From contig JAQXIB010000051.1 in assembly GCA_029007575.1 (NCBI GenBank), positions 1-8,936 of the forward strand: a DNA stretch of 8,936 nucleotides, read 5' to 3'. This DNA comes from Clostridiales bacterium (GTDB taxonomy: Bacteria > Bacillota > Clostridia > Oscillospirales > Ruminococcaceae). Position numbers and translations under genes: made by a program. Below the pieces are notes generated by a model. That model saw nothing but the letters and a program-made list of their open reading frames with translations, did no database searches and was not told the DNA's origin. Below, in pieces: positions 5,671-8,936 of the stretch. Positions within the stretch are counted from its first letter, which is position 1. The number at the start of each line of letters is the position of its first letter.

Positions 5671-8600
5671 TTACTTTTCATACCATTCTTTTTCCCACCA
5701 CTGTTTCACGTTGCGGCAGACTGTTTCACAATGATAACGAATATTGCGGTTCATCACACGGAAGATTCCCCACATTCCCGATTCTACATCCCACCGCAGA
5801 GAACCGGAACGATATAGATAGTCGCCCGGGCATTTTGTGCGTTCCGGCTCAATGTTGAATACATTGCCAACGCTGATTGCTCCCTGAACGGGAATGATTC
5901 GTGTAAAGGGGTCATCAGGCTGTGCTTTCCAGTTATGGCCATGCAACACAAAGCTGATATTTCTCGGTTTGTCTGCCGGCATCAGCAGACGGATGACAAC
6001 ACGTTCACCGGTATAAGACCGAAAAACAGGCGTTGCCGGATCGCCATGCACCTTGGAGTCAAATATTTTTGAGATCAAGGGAATCCGTTTCAGGCGGTTG
6101 AAGAATCTCTCTGAGCGATAGTTATACCCTTTTTCTCCGGTGTCTTCATGATCGGGCGCTTCATGGGCTCCGCCTTCTCCGGTGAGATCCTGCTCTGTTG
6201 TTTTGATGAGGACGCCGTTTTTATCGAGCAGACGAATGCCATTGTGAGCAAACAGGACAAATTCCCGAAAACTTTCCACACCCGATGCTGTGATCACAGC
6301 TTCTTCTTTATAATTTTCATCCACCGGACGGATACTGCTATAATATTTTGCTCCCGTCGGTTCAATAATAATTGCGCCGAATAAACCGTGATAACGATGA
6401 TTGCGTAAATCACCGAAAGAATTGAGCATAACCGTTCCGTATTCCCTGTCCGCATGCCATAGATATTTGATGCACTCTCCAGGCCCAACCGTCTGCTCCA
6501 CCGCATTATATCCTACGTTCACACCGGAGGAAGCAATCGGATCATACTTTAAGAATTGCGGACTGAGCGATACCCGGTTGCTGGGAACATGAAGAAATTC
6601 GATCGGTACAGATGGATATTCATGTTGGCGGATGGGAATATCAGGATTAAATAAATTGTGCAGTGTTACTTCAATCCAATCACCTGCATTTGCCCGTAGG
6701 ATCAAAGGAATCGGCCTCTTTCGGCCGCATATTACATCATGAGCCTGTTCCATGGGAACAAAAATCAGCCCTTCCGGATCATGGTCTCCGAACCTGTTAT
6801 ATATAATGTCCTTTTGGATGGCGGCAATTTCAAATTTTCGAACAACCGCACCTGACGGCGGAACTTGTGGCGGGGCAATGGGGTGCAAGCCGCATAGCGG
6901 CAGCAGATTTTTCTGAGGTACTGCGTGGGCACGGATAATTCCCCACATTCCCAACCATAGATCGTCAATTCCCCCGGAGTAATACAGATAGTCTCCTGCA
7001 GTATACGGTTCTTCGATATGAAGATTGAATGCCTCCGATATACCGATTGTCTGAGCCTGCACAAGCGGAGAAACCGGATCGGTGATTTCCTTTCTCCAAG
7101 GTAGCCCTGTGATATTAAAGACATGCTGTTCCTCATGCGCACCATCCAACAAACGGATGCGTATGGGCTCACCGGGATAGGTCTCTAAAATCGGCGTTGC
7201 CGGATCGCCATATACAAAGGAGCTGAAAATGTGGGAAGGATCATTCCGTATTTTCAATCGTTCCGGCATGGGCTCACAGCGGTAATTGATGCCCATTACG
7301 CCGGGATCGTCGTCAGACCCGGGATGTTCCGGTGGATTAAGCGGCTTCCCGTCTTTATCGAACAACAGGGCGAAATCGTGAAGAAACAGCGCAAATTCCC
7401 GGTAGGATTTACCGTCGGCAGTGCGAATAACCGCTTTTGTGCCGCTTTTCAGCTCTTGTCCTGTTTTGGGATCGAGAAAGACTGAGCCGGCCGGTTCTAC
7501 AATCATAGCGCCGAACATACCATGCTGCTGATGCATATTGGCAAACAGATGATCATGGAAAAACACTGTATTGAGTTCTTCGTTGGCAAAGAAGCGTTCA
7601 ATCAAGGTTTCATACTTTCTCGCTCCGGCTATATTGTTCCAGCCGTTGGCCGCGCCGTCGGATACGATTGTATCAAACTTCACCAGATGAATGTGATAAC
7701 CGACAATATCGGTCAGCGTCTTTAATTGAAACGCGTTGCCCTCAATAAATTCCGGCAGCAGATTAGTCAGGCGGATTTCAATGCAGTCGCCCGCATTGAC
7801 ACGGATGACCAATGGCTCGGGGCGAATTTTACCCGATTCTACCTTTTCCAGATATTGTTCCAGCGTGCCTGCCTTTTCAATGTCTTCCTTGAGAACGAAG
7901 AAACGTCCCTGCGGGTCATGCCACCCGAATCGGTTATAAACGAGTTTTGCCTGTACTGCCGCAATTTCAAACACCTTGATATTTTCGTCTGTACAACATG
8001 GGCAGGTATCCGTGTACAAAGCGCCCGGTGCGAAGTTTTCTACAAAATTTGCTTTTTCCAACGGTGTTGGATTTATTTTGTTGTCTCCATTTTCTGTGAG
8101 AACGCCCAACGGCGGCTGGAGAGGCTCTTTCCCAAACTGTCCGTTAATAAAATTGGGATATCCGGGATGCAAGTGATCCTTCTTAGGAGGCAGGGGTCGA
8201 TCTCGAAGCGGCATCAGCGCCTCAATGGGAGTTCCGTCCGGATAAACTCCGCTGCCGTCTTCAAGGCGGTCAAAGACCCGCCATAACGTCCACATACCCT
8301 CGTGGAAGTGGGGGTAGAGGTGGCAATGGAAAATAGCATCGCCAATCATCCCATTAAAGCTTCCTGCGCCATATAAAATATCCAGTGTATAGCATTCCTG
8401 TGGACTGATCGAGATGGAATCAATAATGGTTGATTTGGGATCATCCGGCTCCAGCCGCCACTGATGATTGTGCAGATGGAAGACGTGTGTTTCTTTGACG
8501 CCGCCGTGGATCAACCGTATTTTGGACGGATCTCCCACATATGCCTTGAGAATAGGAGGGGCGGGATCCCCATAAACCCAAGAACTCATGGAAATATCTT

Positions 8601-8880
8601 CGGCTGTATCAGTATGATCGGGATGGTGATCGAGCGGAAGGCGGTTGCGCATCGGCTCGGAGCGATAACTGATGGCAGTGGTACCGCTTGGAAGACCTGT
8701 ATGCGGATCAACAGGTTGTTCACCATCTTTTGTATCGATTTCCAGCTCATCGTGAAAAAACACAGCATATTCGCGGAATGCCGGTTTGGCAGGATGATAA
8801 ATATCCGCAAACAGACCGCTGTCCAAAGGCTCCCCTGTCACCGGATCAAACCAGGAAGAGCCTGCTGCTTCGACGATAAA
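5671..8880 (-). pseudogene. Large multidomain multicopper oxidase (MnxG/ceruloplasmin-like cupredoxin repeats), N-terminally truncated
   Basis: The open frame runs from the TAG at 8881-8883 to the TAA at 5671-5673, about 1070 codons. Numbering from the GTG at 8841: a repeat unit of about 379 residues starts at KVFEIAAVQ (289) and again at RKFEIAAIQ (668), and the second half of a preceding unit occupies 1-190. Copper ligands: C-type motif HVFHLHNH (119-126), D-type HCHLYPHFHEGM (172-183), A-type HIH (383-385) and B-type HDH (429-431). Equivalent positions in the later half-repeats have lost these histidines. This fits an extracytoplasmic metal or phenol oxidase, substrate unknown. No ribosome binding site precedes the GTG. 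The codons upstream (FIVEAAGSSWFDP) match the internal MIVEPAG and IIIEPTG segments, so homology starts abruptly at the breakpoint. About 160 residues of the first domain plus any signal peptide are missing, yet the rest is free of stops, suggesting recent truncation. The C-terminus looks natural. Confidence 0.85.
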
Positions 8881-8936
8881 CTAGATAACAAATCGTTTTA
8901 TTCATACTTAATAGATGCTAATAACATCGTTTTCAC
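8881..8936. other. AT-rich DNA beyond the oxidase breakpoint, with an imperfect direct repeat
   Basis: The sequence shifts abruptly from oxidase coding DNA to about 70% A+T. Two related units, ATAACAAATCGTTTT (8885-8899) and ATAACATCGTTTT (8921-8933), differ by a 2-bp deletion and lie 36 bp apart. This could be the end of an insertion sequence or integrated element, but too little is visible to name it. Confidence 0.45.

Noticed and set aside
7726..8286. 186-codon plus-strand reading frame opposite the oxidase
   Set aside because: It is fully antisense to the well-supported oxidase copper domains, with an arbitrary-looking sequence. It is a shadow of the conserved coding frame.

Overview
The window looks like chromosomal DNA of a Bacillota (Firmicutes) bacterium, most likely a clostridial-type anaerobe. 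The reasons are a TPP-riboswitch-controlled ThiT, which is the substrate subunit of an ECF vitamin transporter, strong AGGAGG-type ribosome binding sites, many intrinsic terminators, moderately AT-rich DNA, a lone MsmK/UgpC-type sugar ATPase and a Gram-positive-type integrase. Genus cannot be decided from the sequence alone.

Layout. 1-1330: the end of an integrative element. It holds a tyrosine recombinase (5' end outside the window) carrying a Cro/XRE-like helix-turn-helix insert, its terminator, and three short direct repeats of the integrase arm-site kind. 1331-1470: an initiator tRNA-Met gene on the minus strand with its own promoter and terminator; its 3' end faces the integrase, so this tRNA is the likely attachment site. 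1665-2680: a complete thiamine-uptake unit, consisting of a sigma-A promoter, a TPP riboswitch, a perfect 12-bp anti-Shine-Dalgarno helix, thiT and a terminator. 2696-3577: a 158-nt near-continuous fold-back sequence ending directly at the ribosome binding site of an RsuA-family rRNA pseudouridine synthase gene. 3670-4947: a monocistronic sugar-ABC ATPase gene with promoter and strong terminator. 4995-5466: a promoter-like -10 box, a short structured RNA with two mutually exclusive helices ending in a terminator, then about 290 bp of coding-like but unassignable sequence ending in another strong terminator. 5467-5670: a small coding-like remnant without a start. 5671-8880, minus strand: a very large multidomain multicopper oxidase of tandem cupredoxin repeats, missing its first domain and start. 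8881-8936: AT-rich DNA unrelated to the oxidase, marking a breakpoint.

How the genes relate. The units are mostly independent single-gene transcripts. ThiT needs an EcfA/A'/T module encoded elsewhere, and the ATPase needs sugar permeases and binding proteins encoded elsewhere, so both look like shared-component systems. The integrase/tRNA boundary on the left and the broken oxidase on the right suggest that DNA gain or rearrangement has touched both sides of an otherwise ordinary housekeeping stretch.

The least explained parts are the fold-back upstream of rsuA, the terminated small RNA at about 5007-5121, and the broken end of the oxidase. The oxidase also has its copper motifs in a permuted order.
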